The notes beneath the pieces were generated by a model. The model was not told the origin of the DNA. It worked only from the letters and a program-made list of their open reading frames with translations, and did not search any database. Below are positions 19,432 to 30,000 of a stretch of 62,082 nt of DNA, piece after piece. The DNA comes from Trichocoleus sp. FACHB-40 (GTDB lineage Bacteria > Cyanobacteriota > Cyanobacteriia > Cyanobacteriales > FACHB-T130): the NCBI RefSeq assembly GCF_014695915.1, contig NZ_JACJPF010000026.1, forward strand, positions 1 to 62,082. The letters run 5' to 3'. The first letter of the stretch is position 1; every line of letters starts with the position of its first letter. A program made the translations under genes and the position numbers.

Positions 19432-19814
19432 TGAACCCAGCCTTTAATTAACTTCTAAAGCACCACCTTTAAGAATATCTCATTTCAATCCCTAATAGGG
19501 ATCTTAAGTAAGATAAAACTGCCACTAGATTCAAATACACGCCCTAGCCGACGTGGGTAAACCCAGTTCGCCAGCAACCGACTAAACAAAACGCCAATCT
19601 CGCTAGAATCAATATCTGACAGCCCCATAACCTTATTCCTATTTTTGGGACTCGTTTTTGTCTAGACATAGTTAGCTGGTCTTAATAACTTGGTTTTCAA
19701 CCATTCTATGGTTCGTCAATCCAGGTAGGGAAGTTATTGTCATGTTGAGCCTATTAGCTTTGAAAAGAAAACAGCCTGTAACTTAAGGTTGCCTTTTTGC
19801 GATCCGCCCGTAAG
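19432..19814. other. Intergenic region upstream of psbM
   Basis: 383 bases. It should contain the psbM promoter on the minus strand. No other small photosystem gene, tRNA or clear hairpin was found on reading both strands. Confidence 0.5.
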
Positions 19815-20426
19815 TTAACTGACTGGTTTCTCTGGAAATTTTCCAGTGTGATAGGGCGTTTCTGAAAGCAAATGGCTAACCAGGAGTTTGAGAAAGAAGA
19901 ACGGCAGAAACCATTCCAGACCAAGAGTGGGGGTAACGACGTAGCGATCGCCTAGCAGAGATAATCCGTAAAGCCCCAGAGCAACCGGGCGTTGGAGATA
20001 CAGAGGCGATCGCAAAATCAAAATTGATGCTGCCAACAGGTAGCCAGATGTACCAAGCCAAAACCCCCAATCTCCTTCCCGAAACAGCACCGCTACGAGT
20101 AAAACATGGATGAGATGGAGGGACACAAATGCCAGATGCTGCCGCCAACCCTGTCCAGGGCGATGATACCAGCGTTTACCAGTAGATGTGGCATTGGTCA
20201 GGATACCCCCGACTAAATCGAGCGCCAAAAGCGCGATCAGTCCTAATTGCAGGGGTGTCCACTGGGCGGGGAGGGTTAACGCATAGACAGGAGCCGCAAC
20301 CATCGCTACCAAGGGCGGCACAAATTGCAACAGCAACTCAGCTTTTGTCGCCCCTGGCCCAGTCAAGCGATCCACCAGACCGCCCAAGCCGTTGCGGGGC
20401 GAGACATCTCTCCAATCGGAGTCCAT
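19815..20426 (-). CDS. Multi-pass membrane protein divergent from tetR
   Basis: 203 residues with five or six hydrophobic helices (about 32-52, 58-78, 95-115, 122-137, 145-160, 168-190) and no motif I recognise. His residues cluster in WYHRPGQGWRQHLAFVSLHLIH. The gene is divergent from tetR, and two palindromic operators lie in the 97 bases between the two starts, so it is very probably a target of that regulator. Function unknown; a small transporter or membrane enzyme would fit. Confidence 0.75.
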   Translation of the reverse strand: MDSDWRDVSPRNGLGGLVDRLTGPGATKAELLLQFVPPLVAMVAAPVYALTLPAQWTPLQLGLIALLALDLVGGILTNATSTGKRWYHRPGQGWRQHLAFVSLHLIHVLLVAVLFREGDWGFWLGTSGYLLAASILILRSPLYLQRPVALGLYGLSLLGDRYVVTPTLGLEWFLPFFFLKLLVSHLLSETPYHTGKFPEKPVS

Positions 20427-20436
20427 AGGACAACCT

Positions 20437-20476
20437 CATAACACTTGTTATGCTCAAAAAAATAACAACTGTTATG
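20437..20476. promoter_or_regulatory. Two TetR-type operator palindromes
   Basis: CATAACACTTGTTATG (20437-20452) and AATAACAACTGTTATG (20461-20476) share the pattern ATAACA-N2-TGTTAT (first copy has one changed position in each centre), and start exactly 24 bases apart, between the divergent membrane-protein gene and tetR. Confidence 0.8.
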
Positions 20477-20523
20477 ATAATGTGTCAATAGGATTGCCCC
20501 CTGTTTCAGTTCCCTTGATTGTC

Positions 20524-21114
20524 ATGTCCCAACGCGATCGCCGTCTTGAAGTCTCTGAAGCCGCCTGGCGGGTCATTGTCCGAGAGGGGTTAGATCGCAC
20601 CAGTATGCGGGCGATCGCTCAGGAGCTTGGTTGCACCACAGGAGTCGTCACCCACTATTTCCGAGATAAGCAAGAGTTAATTCTCTTTGCTCTCAATCAA
20701 GTCACTCAGTCCCTTCTCAAGGCAATGCAGTCCCAGAGAGCGCAGGAGCTTGGAGTTGATCGCCTCCTAAAGATGGTGTCAGCATTTTTGCCCCTTGATG
20801 TTGAACGGCAAGCTATTCTCAAGGTCTGGTTAGCCTTTTTGGGATACGCCGTTGGACGAGATTCCCTGATGGCTGAACACCAACGGAGTGCTGCCCAACT
20901 CCGTGAGGTAATTATGCAAGAGTTACAAACTCTTCAGTCAGCCAAACTGATTCGAGATGATGTAGACCTTGAGTTAGAAGCCAACGCCCTCTTAGCCCTT
21001 GCCAATGGAGTTAGCCTAGACTTCCTCATTCAAGCCAAACATCTCAGCCCGGAGCAACAGCAACAGGTTATCCGACGCTACGTTGATGAGTTGCTGTCTA
21101 CTCATATCAAGTAA
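20524..21114 (+). CDS. TetR-family transcriptional regulator
   Basis: 196 residues. The N-terminal helix-turn-helix domain is clear: VIVREGLDRTSMRAIAQELG followed by CTTGVVTHYFRDKQELILFAL. The rest is a helical ligand-binding and dimerisation domain. I take ATG 20524 (MSQRDRRLEV) instead of the longer open frame from 20392, which would run through the operators and overlap the divergent gene. Its stop overlaps the start of the lysE-type gene (TAATG), indicating translational coupling. It probably represses the divergent membrane protein gene and its own operon; the ligand is unknown. Confidence 0.92.
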   Translation: MSQRDRRLEVSEAAWRVIVREGLDRTSMRAIAQELGCTTGVVTHYFRDKQELILFALNQVTQSLLKAMQSQRAQELGVDRLLKMVSAFLPLDVERQAILKVWLAFLGYAVGRDSLMAEHQRSAAQLREVIMQELQTLQSAKLIRDDVDLELEANALLALANGVSLDFLIQAKHLSPEQQQQVIRRYVDELLSTHIK

Positions 21115-21749
21115 TGGTTATGCCGATGCAAAGCAGTATGACATTTAGCAGCATTGTTGCATTATTCAGTGCCATGATTATTCTGGCTTCTATTCCCAGC
21201 ATCAGTGTATTAGCTGTCACCACAAGAGCGGCTACATCTGGATTTATTCATGGTGTTTTCACAACCGTAGGGATAGTGCTTGGTGACATCATTTTCATAA
21301 TAATAGCTATTTGGGGGTTGTCGTTTCTTGCTGAAGCGATGGGAAGCTTATTTGTCCTTATAAAATACCTGGGTGCGGCTTATCTTATATTGTTGGGAAT
21401 AGGGTTATGCAGGTCAAAATCGAAGAATGTTGAGACACAAGAGGTTATAAAATCCTCTTTGCTTTCCAGTTTTCTGACTGGATTGTTGATTACATTGGGC
21501 GACCAAAAAGCAACTTTATTTTATCTTGGCTTTTTTCCTGCTTTTCTTGATATTTCTAAAATATCTTATTGGGATACGCTCATCATTATTGCAATTACTA
21601 CAGTAGCCGTAGGCGGTGTAAAACTTGGTTATGCGTTCCTGGCGGATAGAGCTAGATTTTTTATTAGTTCCAAAATAAGAAAAAGAATAAATATTGCGGC
21701 TGGCTGTGTAATGATTGCAGTTGGAGTGTTTTTACTAACAAAAACTTAA
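21114..21749 (+). CDS. LysE/RhtB-family exporter
   Basis: 211 residues, about six membrane helices. The family pattern is present: a first helix with Pro (LASIPSISVLAVTTRAATSG), KYLGAAYLILLGIGL in helix 3, and SFLTGLLITLGDQKATLFYLGFFPAF. LysE-type proteins export amino acids or other small molecules through the inner membrane; here TLGDQKA replaces the usual N-P-K of the helix 4 region. Co-transcribed with tetR (one-base overlap), so export of the TetR ligand is a reasonable inference. The gene is visibly more AT-rich than tetR and may have a separate origin. Confidence 0.85.
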   Translation: MVMPMQSSMTFSSIVALFSAMIILASIPSISVLAVTTRAATSGFIHGVFTTVGIVLGDIIFIIIAIWGLSFLAEAMGSLFVLIKYLGAAYLILLGIGLCRSKSKNVETQEVIKSSLLSSFLTGLLITLGDQKATLFYLGFFPAFLDISKISYWDTLIIIAITTVAVGGVKLGYAFLADRARFFISSKIRKRINIAAGCVMIAVGVFLLTKT

Positions 21750-22157
21750 TTATCGCTGTTCTCTGACTCTGGGTAAGGGACAATTGGTAATTGACCGGTC
21801 TAGTGGAATATTGAATAAAATTCTCGAAGTAATAAGCCTTGGAAATTAAAATAATTGGGGAATTGGAAATATTTTTAGCCAAGGGAGAATGAGATTAAAA
21901 CAAATAAATGGCAAACTAATTAAAGAGAATTTATTTAAAAGGTTTAATTGCCGCAAGTATCCCCAATTTATGGGAAAATTGGCTCAAAGTCCCACAATTT
22001 ATGGCGTATTTAGTGGTATATCGACCGTCTAAGCGTCTCGATTATCACTTTTGGGATATTTTAGAAATGCCCCTAGTGGTCTTTTCATCATATTTTGAAC
22101 AGGTGTAGAGACGTTGTATAAAACGTCTCTACATTGCTGTGGAAATTAAGAACAAGC
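21750..22157. other. AT-rich intergenic region downstream of lysE
   Basis: 408 bases. It holds the palindrome at 22104-22133 and a 47-codon frame (21889-22032) with no recognisable homology, not called as a gene. Nothing else was identified. Confidence 0.5.
22104..22133 (-). terminator. Palindromic repeat, probable ferredoxin terminator
   Basis: Perfect 12-bp stem TGTAGAGACGTT / AACGTCTCTACA with a 6-base loop, 24 bases beyond the ferredoxin stop. The sequence is of the kind dispersed widely in cyanobacterial genomes. Confidence 0.65.
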
Positions 22158-22457
22158 CTATCGTGGCTTTGTTTTCACACTTACTGGGCCATTTACCACC
22201 ACTTGACAAGCTAAACGGTAGGTTTCTGGTTTTTTCTTCAGTTTCCGGGTTTCAAAATCAGTCCGAGGCGAAAGATTCTCCATACCTTCCTGAATTTCTA
22301 CAATACACGTAGCGCATTGACCGTAGCCCCCGCAGTTCATCATCTTTCCCCTAAGGGTATAGATATCAATGCCATTCTCTAAGGCTTTTTCTCTTAAGTT
22401 AGCCCCATCAGCTGCGATCGCTTCCCGATTTTCGTTGACAAACGTAATATTAGCCAT
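22158..22457 (-). CDS. 2Fe-2S ferredoxin
   Basis: 99 residues, soluble electron carrier. Cluster ligands Cys42, Cys48, Cys51 ([11 protein letters not shown]) and Cys84 (RLACQ) give a C-x5-C-x2-C pattern, as opposed to the C-x4-C-x2-C of photosynthetic PetF; it is therefore a specialised ferredoxin and not the main photosystem I acceptor. The basic C-terminal part ([11 protein letters not shown]) also differs from acidic PetF. Monocistronic. Electron partners unknown. Confidence 0.92.
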   Translation of the reverse strand: MANITFVNENREAIAADGANLREKALENGIDIYTLRGKMMNCGGYGQCATCIVEIQEGMENLSPRTDFETRKLKKKPETYRLACQVVVNGPVSVKTKPR

Positions 22458-22772
22458 CAGCCCTTTTCACTCACATCGTTCCTATTAAGAAATCTTAAAA
22501 AATTTTACGAAGTTAGCAAAGGTGATATGTACTGAAACTGAGAACAACGTTTTGAGACACAGTAGGGGCAATTCATAAATCATCCGATTTAGTTTAGGCT
22601 GGCACGGTCGGCAAATCCAGAAATTTTCTTGTAAGCATTGCCCCTACCCTTCTTGTCTCACCCTCTTGCAAACTGCAACAAAACCTAAGCAATGCTAACC
22701 ACAGAGGCGATTTATCGCCTCTAGAAAAAGTCAGCTCAGAATGACATAATTACCTGGTTTGACAGAATCGGT
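22458..22772. other. Intergenic region with a MITE-like inverted repeat
   Basis: GTAGGGGCAAT (near 22563) and ATTGCCCCTAC (near 22637) bound about 85 bases with no coding potential, the form of a small non-autonomous repeat. An AGAGGCGATTTATCGCCTCT hairpin near 22703 is the likely tolC terminator. Confidence 0.6.
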
Positions 22773-24446
22773 CTACAAGGGGTTATCAGAAAGTTCACTG
22801 CCTGGGAGGTTGCTAATATTGCGTTGGAGAGCTGCCAACGAACGATTGTAATCCAGAACAGCTCTGAGTCGGTTGACTCTAGCGCGGGTCAGCTCAGTTT
22901 GAGCGCTAATTACATCAGTCTGGGTACCGACACCCGATCTAAACCGTAACTCAGCCAAACGCAAGCTTTCTTCTGCCTGAGTAACGGCGAAGAAAGCTGT
23001 TTGAATGTTCTCCGCATTCGACCTTAAATTGAAATAAGCTCGTTCCACCTCCAAGCGGATTTGGTTGCGTTGGTCGGCAAACTGAGTTTCTGCGATCGCA
23101 ATATTAGCTCTCTCCTGCTCCGCTCTGGCTCTGGCGGCTCCCCCATCAAAAAAATCCCAGCGAAATCTTGCCCCTAAGGTTAAGCCATCGGCAGGCCCCA
23201 ATTCATCATTGAACACCCCTAAAACGTCGTAGGTCGCAAACAAACTTACTTGCGGACTTGTGCCAGCCAGGGCAATACGCCGTTGCTGTTCGCTGATGTT
23301 CCGCCGAGCCAAGAGCTGTTCCAACTCTGCCCGGTTCTTCAGCGCCAAGATAATACTCTGTTCTAATGTAAGATTCCACTCCCCAGCAAACTCAACTTGG
23401 TCTGCCGCGGCCACCTCAGCCCTCTGAGCTAAACTTAACAATTGGGTTAACTGCCTGCGGGCAATACTTTGTTGACTTCTGGTGCGAGTTAGGTCTTGGA
23501 CGGCATTCGCCAGCTGCACTTGAAACCGCAGTACATCAAAGCGCGTTCCCAGTCCAGCTTGTTCTAGCAACTGAGCATCTTCAAGACTTCTAGCAGCATC
23601 TCTCACAGCCGCATTAGAAATCTCAACTTGGGAATCTGCCTCTTGCAAATCGTAGTAGGAATTCGTAACATCCAAACGGACTTGTTCGAGTTGGCGTTCC
23701 AAATCTAACTGATCGAAACGCGCCTGTTGTTCTGCTGCTTGGATACGCGCTCCTCGTCTACCAGAGGTAAAGAGGTCATAGCTGACTTCAAACCTGGTGT
23801 CAAAGCTTGTCGAGGCAGTATTGTTATCCCCCAGTAATGGCCGTTGTCTGGCATTTGATAGCTCACCACTGGCAGAATCCGATCTGGTGAAATTGGCTTG
23901 CACGCCAATGTTGGGATACTCAGCCGCAAGAGCTTCTCGCAGAGCCGCTCGACTGCGCTCTGCGGTCAGAAGTGCAACTTGTAAATCCCGATTGTTACGC
24001 CGCGCCAGTACAATAGCCTGTTCCAGCGTTATCCGTTGGAAGTTTTGAATTTGTACTTCCTCTGGTTTGGTGGGAAATAGCAGGGGATTGGCGCTGGGGT
24101 TGAGGTATTCGGGGGGTAAAGGAGGGTTCTGAGTTTTGGTTTCTGAGCTTTGTTGAGTTACGACGTTACTCCCGTTCCCCGTTTCCTGGGCCTGTTGGTT
24201 CTTCTGAGGAGCAGATGGAGCCATACCCGCGTTGCCAGAATTAAGCATAGGGGAGGTAGGACGAGTTTCTGCTTCGTCCTTGTTTTCCTGTGTGCTGATT
24301 TCTGACTTGGCATTTTCAACTTTTTGACTTGGGGGGCTTTCTTGTGCAGCGCTCAGCTTTGCATACGCCAAGGTGAGCGCAAGACCTGCACCCACAGCCA
24401 TGAAACCAGTTCCTACCCAATGAAACGGATGTCTAGAAGTTGGCAT
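22773..24446 (-). CDS. TolC-family outer membrane efflux protein
   Basis: 557 residues. Signal peptide (about 1-35), then a Pro/Gln/Asn-rich linker to about 125, then the two internally homologous TolC halves (about 140-335 and 345-550) made of long coiled-coil helices: ITLEQAIVLARRNNRDLQVA and LTLEQSIILALKNRAELEQL open the two halves. Forms the trimeric channel through outer membrane and periplasm. It lies next to padR, an HlyD-type adaptor and an RND pump, so all parts of a tripartite efflux system are within 8 kb. Confidence 0.93.
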   Translation of the reverse strand: MPTSRHPFHWVGTGFMAVGAGLALTLAYAKLSAAQESPPSQKVENAKSEISTQENKDEAETRPTSPMLNSGNAGMAPSAPQKNQQAQETGNGSNVVTQQSSETKTQNPPLPPEYLNPSANPLLFPTKPEEVQIQNFQRITLEQAIVLARRNNRDLQVALLTAERSRAALREALAAEYPNIGVQANFTRSDSASGELSNARQRPLLGDNNTASTSFDTRFEVSYDLFTSGRRGARIQAAEQQARFDQLDLERQLEQVRLDVTNSYYDLQEADSQVEISNAAVRDAARSLEDAQLLEQAGLGTRFDVLRFQVQLANAVQDLTRTRSQQSIARRQLTQLLSLAQRAEVAAADQVEFAGEWNLTLEQSIILALKNRAELEQLLARRNISEQQRRIALAGTSPQVSLFATYDVLGVFNDELGPADGLTLGARFRWDFFDGGAARARAEQERANIAIAETQFADQRNQIRLEVERAYFNLRSNAENIQTAFFAVTQAEESLRLAELRFRSGVGTQTDVISAQTELTRARVNRLRAVLDYNRSLAALQRNISNLPGSELSDNPL

Positions 24447-24644
24447 AAGTTTTTGAATTTGGTCTTTTGCTCTTAGAAAAACTTTTCTTCAGCTTCAAGC
24501 AACCTTATGCAGAATACCGGGTTGCGATCGCGGTTGGCAAACGAATTTTTATTAATTGCTCCCCATTGCTTGAAAGCGCCGCCCATTCTGCTCGATTCTG
24601 ATCCATCCTTAATCTAGTGGCGGCTGGGGACTGTGGACTGGGTA

Positions 24645-25169
24645 TCACGAGGAATTGTTTCTCTTTGTCTCCTCCGCCAGCTGTTCGGTTAACCATTGAA
24701 TTTCGTCTTGAATCACGACTAAACACCTTTGTAAGACTGCTATTTGGTAGGGATCTGCTGGCAGAGGTTCTGTTTGTTGACTTTCCAGGCGCAATCGACA
24801 AACCATTAAGCGATGCTCCACCAACTTGATTCGGATTGTGGGTTCTATGTGACTAAAAAAGAAAAACTTGATCGTAAACCGAGAGCGAGCGTTCACCCAG
24901 CTTTCATGCGGGTGTTCTAGCATTTGTTGCATCCATAGCTCGCGCCCTTTATCGCTGATGCTATATATTTTGCGAATTGAACCTGCCTCCCCTTCCTCCT
25001 CTACGAGTACGCTGATAGCACCCCGCTCCTCCAATCGTCTCAAGAGAGGATATATAGCGCCGTAGTTGGCACTGATGCAACCACTCATAAACAGTTCTAA
25101 TTGCTGCTTCAGGCGATATCCATGTAGCGGTTCGCGTTGCAGTAAACCTAAAGTAGCCAATTCAAGCAT
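24645..25169 (-). CDS. PadR-family transcriptional regulator
   Basis: 174 residues. Winged-helix domain (about 1-85): LELATLGLLQREPLHGYRLKQQLE, NYGAIYPLLRRLEERGAI and RKIYSISDKGRELW are the PadR signature. The C-terminal half (about 90-165) is the helical dimerisation arm. It lies upstream of tolC on the same strand and divergent to the adaptor-RND pair, placing it to control the whole pump. A TATCA-N3-TGATA palindrome touches its own start. PadR repressors commonly respond to toxic small molecules; the ligand here is unknown. Confidence 0.92.
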   Translation of the reverse strand: MLELATLGLLQREPLHGYRLKQQLELFMSGCISANYGAIYPLLRRLEERGAISVLVEEEGEAGSIRKIYSISDKGRELWMQQMLEHPHESWVNARSRFTIKFFFFSHIEPTIRIKLVEHRLMVCRLRLESQQTEPLPADPYQIAVLQRCLVVIQDEIQWLTEQLAEETKRNNSS

Positions 25170-25512
25170 TTTGTATCAAACTGATATAAATATCTGTTGC
25201 ATCTGTTGCCTTCGATTTTAATATGTATGGTATTGCCTTGCATCTGCATTGAGAATAGAGCGTTTGACCTCTCCCCTACAAGGGGAAGGGAGTTTAAGCA
25301 TAAGAATCCCTCATTTGAGATGCACACCCTTGCCCCAACCCCTCCCCTCTTAGGGAAAAGGTTGGGGGAAAGGTTTTTTATAAGTGATGGTGTAGGAAGC
25401 TTTTCTTGACTGCTGCGATCGCGCAATAAACTATGCACTCGTCAATAAGCAGCCACGCAAGAGCGAAAGTTGTTAAAGTACCGCCAGCCTTGTCAAAGGA
25501 AAGGAAACGAAG
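25170..25512. other. Divergent promoter region of padR and the adaptor gene
   Basis: 343 bases. It holds the candidate operator, and in 25268-25370 a repeat of the CCTCTCCCC / AGGGGAAGGG type that recurs near 39160 and 61870. No gene. Confidence 0.55.
25174..25186. promoter_or_regulatory. Candidate PadR operator
   Basis: TATCAAACTGATA, inverted repeat TATCA-N3-TGATA, 5 bases upstream of the padR start codon. Autoregulation is inferred from position only. Confidence 0.45.
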
Positions 25513-26898
25513 ATGTCCGATCATTCGTCCCCTGAATCTCCAGTTCCACTTAAGACACAAGAAGATACGCTTTTTGAGGAGCAAGCTTCAGAAAACGAGT
25601 CCGTTGCAGTTGAGCTTCACCCAGGTCGAACAAAGTATTGGGCCGCGTTGTCAATCGTCTTGTTGATTGTCGGTGGTGGTTTGGGTTGGCATTGGTGGCA
25701 AAGCCGTGCCAGTAATGCTCAACCGGCACCGGGAGCAGCAGGTCAACCGCAAGGAATACCTGTCAAATTAGCAACTGTAGAAACAGCCACCCTCCAAGAA
25801 GCTTCCGAGTTTGTGGGTTCCCTGCAAGCTGCACGGAGAGTGGTAATCAAGCCGGAAATCGAGGGGCGAGTCAGTCAGATTTTGGTTTCCGAAGGCGATC
25901 GCGTTCCCGCCGGAAAGACTTTAGTACAACTTAGCCCGGACAAGAGACAAGCAGAAGCCGCCAGCGTGTTACAGAGTGTCAATGCTGCCCGTGCCACCAG
26001 CGCCAATGCTGCCTCCCAAATCAAAGCCTTAGAAGCCGAAAGGGCTTCCACTGTCGCTGAACTGGAACTACAACAGGAAAACTATCGACGCACTTCTACC
26101 TTAGTAGGACAAGGTGCATTGGCGAGAGCCGAACTAGATCGAGTTACACGCGATCGCCGTGCTGCCCAAGCCGCCTTAAATGCCATCACCCAACGCATTC
26201 AAGCCGCCCAGTCAACCCTTGCCCAAGCCCAAGCAGGTTTACAGCAAGCCCAAGCTAACGTCGATCTTGCCAACGCAGAACTTAAAGATGCCACAATTGT
26301 CGCTCCGATCGCTGGCGTTGTCGGAGCTATCCCAGTCAAGTTAGGAGATGTCGTCAGCAGTAGTGATACCCTCACCACTATCATCCAAAATCAATCTTTA
26401 GAAATAGAATTGTCTATTCCTTTAGAAAGAGCGCCAGATTTACGCTTAGGGCAGACAGTAGAGGGAACCAATTCCCAAGGAAAATTACTAGGCACAGGTA
26501 CAGTGAGTTTTATTTCTCCCCAAGTAAATTCCAGTTCTCAAAGCATCCTTATCAAAGCTAGGTTTGACAACTCACAAGGACAACTGCGGGATGGACAATT
26601 TATCAAAACCAATCTGATTTGGCAAGAACGTCCGGGAGTTTTAATCCCAATCAACGCCATTTCTCGCTTGGGTGGAGCAACTTTTGTTTTTGTGGCGCAA
26701 ACACAAAAGCCTCAACCAGGACAACCAGAACAATCAGGACAACCCAAACTTGTCGCTAAGCAAAAGCCGGTGAAATTGGGTCAGATCCAGAAAAATAACT
26801 ATCAAGTGCTAGAAGGATTAGAACCAGGAGAAAAAGTTATCATCTCAGGCCTTCAGAATTTGTCTGACGGCGCTCCCATTCTTCCTGAGTCTAAGTAA
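25513..26898 (+). CDS. RND efflux periplasmic adaptor (HlyD/MFP family)
   Basis: 461 residues. An acidic N-terminal cytoplasmic stretch is followed by one membrane helix (about 43-62, YWAALSIVLLIVGGGLGWHWW), the first lipoyl half (VVIKPEIEGRVSQILVSEGDRV), a long Ala/Gln-rich hairpin (about 155-260), the second lipoyl half (IVAPIAGVVGAIPVKLGDVV), beta-barrel and C-terminal domain (VLEGLEPGEKVIISGLQNL). Bridges the RND pump and TolC in the periplasm. Anchored by a helix instead of a lipid. Operon with the RND gene 109 bases downstream. Confidence 0.94.
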   Translation: MSDHSSPESPVPLKTQEDTLFEEQASENESVAVELHPGRTKYWAALSIVLLIVGGGLGWHWWQSRASNAQPAPGAAGQPQGIPVKLATVETATLQEASEFVGSLQAARRVVIKPEIEGRVSQILVSEGDRVPAGKTLVQLSPDKRQAEAASVLQSVNAARATSANAASQIKALEAERASTVAELELQQENYRRTSTLVGQGALARAELDRVTRDRRAAQAALNAITQRIQAAQSTLAQAQAGLQQAQANVDLANAELKDATIVAPIAGVVGAIPVKLGDVVSSSDTLTTIIQNQSLEIELSIPLERAPDLRLGQTVEGTNSQGKLLGTGTVSFISPQVNSSSQSILIKARFDNSQGQLRDGQFIKTNLIWQERPGVLIPINAISRLGGATFVFVAQTQKPQPGQPEQSGQPKLVAKQKPVKLGQIQKNNYQVLEGLEPGEKVIISGLQNLSDGAPILPESK

Positions 26899-27007
26899 TC
26901 AGTAATGGGTAATAGGTAATGGGTAGGATAATGGAGAATCTTCTCCACAAATCTCTAATATCTAATACTTAATACCCACTAATTACCAATTACCAATTAT
27001 CAACAAT
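26899..27007. repeat. TAATGGGTAAT / ATTACCAATTA repeat between adaptor and RND genes
   Basis: Short tandem TAATGGG units at the left and TTACCAA units at the right of the 109-base spacer can pair with each other. This is a common cyanobacterial intergenic repeat. It may shape the mRNA between the two pump genes. Confidence 0.65.
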
Positions 27008-30000
27008 ATGTTTGCAGATTTCTTCATTAAGCGACCAGTCTTTGCTACAGTCTGCGCCATAGTTATTTTGCTAGTGGGAGGAATTAGTATTCCCACTCTA
27101 CCTATCGCCCAGTTTCCAGAAATTAGCCCGACTCAAATCAACGTTACGGCTAACTACAGCGGAGCTAGTGCTGAAGTCGTAGAAAACGCTGTGACCAACA
27201 TTTTAGAAAGGCAAATTAATGGAGTCGAGGGATTAAAATATCTGAGTTCGAGCAGCAGTAACGATGGCACCAGTACAATTACAGCTACCTTTGACTCATC
27301 CCGGAACAAAGATATCGCCGCAGTCGATATTCAAAATAGAGTTTCCGTCGCCCAACCGCAGCTACCACAAGCCGTACAACAAACTGGGGTCACGGTAACA
27401 AAACAGTCCAGCAACATCCTCTTAGCAATTGGTTTGTACGCCGAAAATAAAGAGTACGACAACATATTTTTAAGCAATTACGCAGACCTCTATTTAACAG
27501 ATTCTCTGAAAAGATTAAAGGGCGTTGGTGACGTGCAAATTTTCGGTGAACGCCGATATTCTATGCGTTTATGGCTAGACCCGAATCGGCTTGCTAGTCG
27601 TAGTTTAACGGCTCAAGATGTAGTCAACGCACTCCAAGAACAGAACTTACAAGTCGGTGCTGGGCGAATCGGTCAGGAACCTGCTCCAGAAGGGCAAATG
27701 TATCAAATTGACCTGCGTGCAGTCAGCCGGCTGACAGAAGCTTCTGAATTTGAGGAAATTGTCTTAAAAACGGATACTGACGGCACGCTTGTCAAACTTA
27801 AGGATGTGGGGAGAGCAGAATTAGGAGCGGAAAATTACAGCTCTTTTCTGCGATTTCGAGGCAATGATGCTGTAGGTTTGGGTATTTTTCAGCTTCCCGG
27901 TAGTAATGCTTTGGATGTTGCTAGAGCAGTGAAAGCAGAAATGGCAAAACTGGCTACCCGCTTTCCGCCTGGTTTGCAATATCGGGTGGCGTTTGACACA
28001 ACTTTGTATGTTGAACAATCGCTCAAAGAAGTAGTTAAAACACTATTTGAAGCGATTGTTTTGGTCGTCTTGGTTATCTTTGTTTTCTTGCAAGATTGGC
28101 GAACAACTCTGATTCCCGCGGTGACAATTCCCATTTCCTTGATAGGAACTTTTGCTTTTATCAAGGTATTCGGGTTTTCGATTAATAGCTTGTCTCTGTT
28201 TGGTATTACATTAGCTACTGGCTTGGTGGTTGATGATGCGATCGTTGTAGTTGAGGATATCGATCGCTTGATCCAGCAAAAGGGGATGACTCCTCGTGCA
28301 GCTGCAAGTGAAGCGATGCGGGAACTTTTTAGCGCCTTAATTGCAACTTCACTGGTGCTAATGGCGGTGTTTGTTCCAGTTGCATTTTTTCCCGGAACAA
28401 CGGGAGCGCTGTACAAGCAATTTGCCTTAACAATTGCTTTTTCAGTTGGTATTTCTACCTTTATTGCTATTACACTGACTCCATCTCTTTCAGCTTTGTT
28501 ATTGCGTCAGGGACAAAAGCCTGGAGGATGGCTTGGCTGGATTTTTGACCGAATTAATGGAGCGATCGACTGGACGCGGCGAGGATACAAGCGATCACTT
28601 AATTTCCTGACACGCTTTCGAGGCTTTGTAGTTGGGTTGTTTATCGTTTCTTTAGGAATAACTGCTTGGCTTTATCTGAGCGTACCTACAGCGTTTCTTC
28701 CCGAAGAAGATCAGGGTTATTTCATCACGCTTGTCCAAGGGCCAGAAGGCGTTTCCCTGCAATATACAGGCGAAGTTATGGACAAGGTAGAAAAAGAAAT
28801 TCTTAAAAACCCCGAAGTAGTCGGAACTTTCGTAGTAGGTGGCTTTAGTTTTAGCGGTAATACTTCTAACAATGGGATTATATTTACTACTCTCAAACCT
28901 TGGGAGGAACGCCATAAAAAAGAGCAGTCAGTGCAGGCGATTATTGGCAGTTTGTTTGGTACGCTATCAGGTATTACCGAAGCAAGAGTCTTACCCGTTA
29001 ATCCTCCAGCAATTCAAGGTTTGGGCAGTTTTGGCGGCTTCCAATATCAGTTGCAAGACCAACGCGGTAATAGTCCCCTAGAGTCTTTGGTTCAGTCAAT
29101 GGGTCAACTATTAGGTCGTGCTAACAAGACACCTGGATTGCAACAAGTATTTAGCACTTTCGCAGCAAATACGCCACAGCTACTAATCGAAGTTGACCGC
29201 AACAAAGCTAAGGCGTTGCAAGTTTCGGTAGACGATATTTTTAATACACTGCAAACATTCTTGGGTTCGCAATATGTAAATGATTTCAATTTACAGCAGC
29301 GAAATTATCGGGTGTACGTGCAAGCAGACAAACAGTTTCGCTCTAACCCGGAAAATATTGGTAATCTGTACGTCCGCTCCCAACAAAATCAGATGATTCC
29401 TTTGAGCAATTTGGTAAAAGTTACTCCAACGACTGGAGCGCAAACTATTAATCACTACAATCTATATCGCTCCATTGAAATCACTGGTTCTGCTGCTCCT
29501 GGCTATAGCTCAGGACAAGCAATTAAGACAATGGAGCAGGTATCCAAAGAGGTTTTACCAGTTGGTTTAGGTTATGAATGGTCGGGGACTTCACTAGAAG
29601 AAATTGAGTCTGGCGGTCAAGCACCAATAATTTTTGGTTTGGGACTTATTTTTGTGTTCTTGGTGCTGGCTGCTCAGTATGAAAATTATGTTGACCCCTT
29701 CATTATTCTGCTTTCAGTTCCGCTGGCAATTTTAGGGGCATTGTTAGCTCAATCGATGCGCGGGTTGTCTAATGATGTTTATTGCCAAATTGGTCTAGTA
29801 ATGTTGATTGGTTTGGCGAGTAAAAATGCAATTTTAATTGTAGAATTTGCCAACCAACTCCGAGAAAGCGGGATGTCAGTAACCAAGGCGGTGGTTGAAG
29901 CTTCCCAAGAGCGTTTGCGACCAATTCTGATGACTACTTTCGCCTTTGTCTTGGGTATTGCTCCTCTGGTAAATCCCGAAGGAGCAGGAGCCGCCAGCCG

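Noticed and set aside
21889-22032. 47-codon frame downstream of lysE
   Set aside because: Start lies too close to the only G-rich stretch, and the sequence suggests no family; left as intergenic.
24505-24801. 98-codon minus-strand frame at the end of padR
   Set aside because: Shadow frame overlapping the 3' part of padR with no features of its own.
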